Origin: Epinephelus fuscoguttatus
Lineage: Eukaryota; Chordata; Actinopteri; Perciformes; Serranidae
DNA: 64,000 bases
Reading direction: 5' to 3'
Assembly: GCF_011397635.1 (NCBI RefSeq)
Contig: NC_064755.1
Coordinates: 23,325,559 to 23,389,558 of the forward strand
Of this stretch, positions 59,761 through 64,000 are shown piece by piece. The notes below the pieces were generated by a model that saw only the letters and a program-made list of their open reading frames with translations, was not told where the DNA came from and searched no databases. The first letter of the stretch is position 1. Each line of letters opens with the position of its first letter. The position numbers and the translations under genes were made by a program.

Positions 59761-60740
59761 CTTAAAGGGGAACTATGCACGTTTTTTAAATTCATACATA
59801 TTATTCCTATGGTCTAAAACAGTCCAAAAAATATTAATATGTGAGCAACTCTTTCCCGAATCCAAAACTAGAGTGCTAATATTCCAGTTTATGATTACTG
59901 ATATGAAATCTGATTACAGATTTATGATGATCAGGCATGTCCAAAGTCTGGCAATTGATTTAAAATGGCCTGCAGCTTGTCTTTCAAAATATACTAGGCC
60001 TATATGTTGGCTGTCACACAATAGTAATTGAACAAGCAAGTTGATTTTACATTTTTCCGTTCGCCTCTTCATGGCAGGACTATCACACAGCTTGTAGACA
60101 TGTACCAAGCAGGCACTAAGCAGACTGAGCTATTGCATTTTCATGAACAGATGTTAAACAAGCTTACGAACAGTTACCTAGCAGCAGATATTACCTGCTA
60201 GGTAGCAGAAATAGCCATAGCAATGAAGCATTTAAGGAGCTGTGCAAAAATTAGTATTTTTCAGTGAAATATAAGACTGTTGCATATGTATTAGATGTTT
60301 TTTTTAATCAGCCCATATGATGCAAGAAGCAGTTTGCTCCAGGCATTTTCACATGATTTAATCTGGCCCCTATTTAAAAAAAAGAAAAAAAGAAAAGTTG
60401 GACACCCCTGTTCTAGATGTCACCGAGAGCACACAGATGAACGTTCTGAGTATACATGAACAATTTCTGTTTCAGCACCTAGAACACTACAACAAAATAA
60501 AGCTTGTTAGGGTATTAAAAAGAAAGCAAACATCTTGTGGGTCCACAACACCAGGCTGCCATTAATTTTCAGTTGGGCAGCTGCTGATTTATACCCTATG
60601 ACATCACAAGTTTGAGACTTACCGCTCAGGTTTCTGGCTTTCAGAGAGAGTAGCTCATGTTCATAAATATTGATTAAACTGCGTTAGGCCAGGGAAATAA
60701 CATAATAGAATACACAAATTAGGTGGTGTTCCCCTTTAAG
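59761..60740. mobile_element. TTAA-flanked MITE, outer element
   Basis: The ends are CTTAAAGGGGAAC (59761-59773) and its exact inverse GTTCCCCTTTAAG (60728-60740), with TTAA inside each end. This suggests a piggyBac-type TTAA insertion with termini AGGGGAAC. It lies in calumenin intron 1, is non-coding, and carries a second element inside it. Confidence 0.75.
59932..60410. mobile_element. hAT-like element nested in the MITE
   Basis: The left end CAGGCATGTCCAAAGTCTGG and right end GTTGGACACCCCTG are inverted. The phrases GGCCTGCAGC and CTGGCCCC next to the ends are typical of hAT non-autonomous elements whose ends read CAGGGGTGTCCAA. No clear 8-base target duplication is preserved. An A-rich stretch lies at 60375-60396. 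Confidence 0.6.
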
Positions 60741-60838
60741 ATAGGCATGCAACACAAAGGATGCAATGCTTGAGCAGCAATAACAGCTTTCTGGTGTCTG
60801 TTATGTTTTTTATCAGACAGCATAGGCACGTACGCAGG

Positions 60839-62355
<1,517 letters not shown>

Positions 62356-62656
62356 GTACGTACTGTAGAATTTCTAAATGATTTCAGATTTCATCAGAAA
62401 TGCGTTGTTCTTAGGAAATTTACTTCCTCTCTAATTCACTGAATACTCGGGGGGAAGCGGAACTGCATGTGTGGCAGCCAATACAGTACGCAGAATTGAG
62501 TCTGTTTGAATGAACAAGCTAAAAAGGTGGTGAAAATTTGTGGTGTGTGGTAGATTTGTTTGATATTGCAATGACAGTATAAGACTGAACGAAACAAGGA
62601 AGTTTTAGTTTGTCAGGCAGTCAGTTTCAGACATCGCAAAGGAGATTCTGACGTAA

Positions 62657-62971
62657 AGGTCCAGAGTGTGTCCAGGTTTTAGGGGCATCTATAGGCAGAA
62701 ATGAAATATAATATTCACAGTTGTGTTTTCATAAGTTTATAATCACCTGAAAATAAGAATCATTGTCTTTTGTTATCTTAAAATGAGCCGTTATATCTAC
62801 ATACGTAGCGGGTCCTCTTCCACAGAGTCCACCATGTTGTTCTACAGTAGCCCAGAATGGACAAATCAAACACTGGCTCTAGATAGGGCCATTTGTGTTT
62901 TCACATCGGCCACCAAGTTTCAATTCTGCAACCTCACCGCTGGATGCCACTAAATCCTACACACTGGACCT
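62657..62971. mobile_element. TTAA-type MITE, intact copy
   Basis: It starts AGGTCCAGAGTGTG and ends CCTACACACTGGACCT next to TTAA. The body contains AATAAGAATCATTGTC, GCGGGTCCTCTTCCACAGAG and CAAACACTGGCTCTAGA. It is the same family as the split copy at 7079-8943, in the opposite orientation. It lies in the last calumenin intron visible. Confidence 0.8.
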
Positions 62972-62987
62972 TTAATTACATCTGTAA

Positions 62988-64000
62988 TAGGGCCGTAACG
63001 GTACATGTATTTGGGTCAAACTGTTCGGTATGCGACTTTCGGTTCGGCATGACCCTGTACTGAATTATTGGGCGCAGGATATTATTTTATTTTATTTTGT
63101 TTTATTTTAATTCCGTTTTTGCGAGCCGAACCATTGAAAATATCTAGTTCCCAACAGACATAATTGAGTGACGGACCGAGTCCGACCGTAAATCTTTCAC
63201 TTTGTGCAGCGCATTCTCGCATTTTGACAACATGGCAAGTGAGCCCGATGAACCTGAAGACCCACCCGCAAACCTTAAGTCTTCCGTTCGGGAACACTTT
63301 GGTTTCAGGGTAAAATACGAAGATGGAAATAAACAAGTTGACAAGACAAAAGCAGTGTGCCGGCACTGCAGAACAGTGGTCGGGTATGTACTTGGAAACA
63401 CGTCTAACATGCTAATGCATCTAAAGCGACACCACCCGAGTTTGAACGTTAACCAGCACGACTAGAAAAAGCAATCTGGGGCAAACTACGATATCGTCGT
63501 CGTTTAAAAAGAAAGAGCGTTTCCCTGACCATCGCGCTACAGAAATAACCAACGCCATTGGAGCTGAGTAAAATTGTTTAAGCTGCACTTTAGATATAAG
63601 CATGTTGTGTTTACTGCACTTTAACAAAGTGGGAAAGCTAAGTAAGTTCCTAGTAAAACTGAATCTGAGCAGGCTTTAAAGCTGACCAGCTGCACTATAC
63701 TTTTTATTTTAATTGAGTAAAACTGTTAAAGCAGAAATGTATATTTATATTTTTCATTCAAAAAATGTGTTAAAAAAACAGCAGGATTTTATTTTTCACT
63801 TTTATATTTCTATTTTCATTCAAACAATATGAACAAGCAGGATTTTATATATATTTGTTTCATTCAAAAATTGTGTAAAAAGAGTTAACTGCTGTGGTGG
63901 TATGTTTCAATAAGGTTACCAATAAGTAAAAGATACTTAATAGTTGTCTATTTTTTTTCATTACTGTACCAAAAAAAAACGAACCGTGACTTGTGTACCG
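62988..64000. mobile_element. internally deleted hAT element, cut by the window edge
   Basis: The left end reads AGGGCCGTAACGGTACATGT. The last bases of the window are the inverse (ACGAACCGTGACTTGTGTACCG), so the right terminus lies only a few bases outside. Between them are a BED-finger reading frame, a short linker and AT-rich non-coding sequence. The catalytic RNase-H-like and dimerisation parts are missing, making this a non-autonomous derivative. Confidence 0.8.
63232..63465 (+). CDS. BED-type zinc finger remnant of hAT transposase
   Basis: A 77-codon frame, MASEPDEPEDPPANLKSS and onward, with FGFRVKYEDG, then CRHCRTVVGYV and NTSNMLMHLKRHHP. This is the Cys-X2-Cys and His-X4/5-His spacing of a BED finger as found in ZBED1-like hAT transposases. 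After the stop at 63463, a one-base-shifted stretch still reads TTISSSFKKK and ATEITNAIGAE, the usual linker after the BED domain, and then homology ends. The frame is intact but short; whether it is translated is unknown. Confidence 0.75.
   Translation: MASEPDEPEDPPANLKSSVREHFGFRVKYEDGNKQVDKTKAVCRHCRTVVGYVLGNTSNMLMHLKRHHPSLNVNQHD

Noticed and set aside
59924-60418. 8-base target duplication around the nested hAT-like element
   Set aside because: The flanking octamers (ATGATGAT and TTCTAGAT) do not match, so the duplication cannot be claimed.
62356-64000. Final calumenin coding exon within the window
   Set aside because: No stretch encodes the expected end (DGKLTKEE to HDEF); the region is filled by a MITE and a hAT element, so the exon must lie beyond the edge.

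Overview
The window looks like nuclear DNA of a ray-finned fish, most likely a percomorph teleost. The genes are vertebrate in type with short coding exons and GT-AG introns. The spacers are rich in (CA)n/(GT)n tracts, and the dispersed repeats (TTAA-flanked MITEs, a tRNA-derived SINE, L2-like and L1/Tx1-like LINE pieces, Tc1 and hAT relics) are of kinds common in percomorph genomes. No species can be named from sequence alone.

Layout, left to right. 0.4-6.0 kb: fam107b (+), a small coiled-coil actin-associated protein, with a TATA promoter and an alternative N-terminal exon. 6.0-9.4 kb: spacer with a MITE split by an L2-like LINE. 9.5-13.7 kb: gcsh (+), glycine cleavage H protein, five exons. 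13.8-15.2 kb: spacer with two head-to-head Tc1-like fragments forming a palindrome. 15.3-21.7 kb: a plant-like cryptochrome/photolyase gene (-), nine exons, 863 codons, with an unusual N-terminus that includes a ubiquitin-interacting-motif-like helix. 21.9-30.5 kb: gene-free, with a cluster of palindromic NFI-like sites and homeodomain/octamer-rich blocks that may be regulatory. 30.6-48.5 kb: a zinc-finger homeobox (ZFHX family) gene (-), ten coding exons, about 2,836 residues, with 15 visible zinc fingers and four homeodomains but almost nothing after the fourth. 48.5-54 kb: AT-rich spacer. 54.2-57.6 kb: gtf3c6 (+), a TFIIIC subunit, with an L1/Tx1 relic in intron 1. 57.6-58.6 kb: partly duplicated repeat. 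58.7 kb to the end: calumenin (+), cut by the window edge so that only its last 34 or so codons are missing, with MITEs and a BED-finger hAT derivative in its introns.

The genes do not form one pathway: cytoskeleton/stress (fam107b), mitochondrial glycine catabolism (gcsh), blue-light sensing or DNA repair (cryptochrome), developmental transcription (ZFHX), Pol III transcription (gtf3c6) and ER calcium handling (calumenin). Exon structures were built by hand from frame continuity and splice sites. In every complete model the exon lengths sum to a multiple of three, and the calumenin exons end in phase at the window edge. The most unusual object is the cryptochrome: a plant-type flavin pocket and Trp triad joined to an N-terminal extension with a UIM-like helix and a basic nuclear-localisation-like patch.
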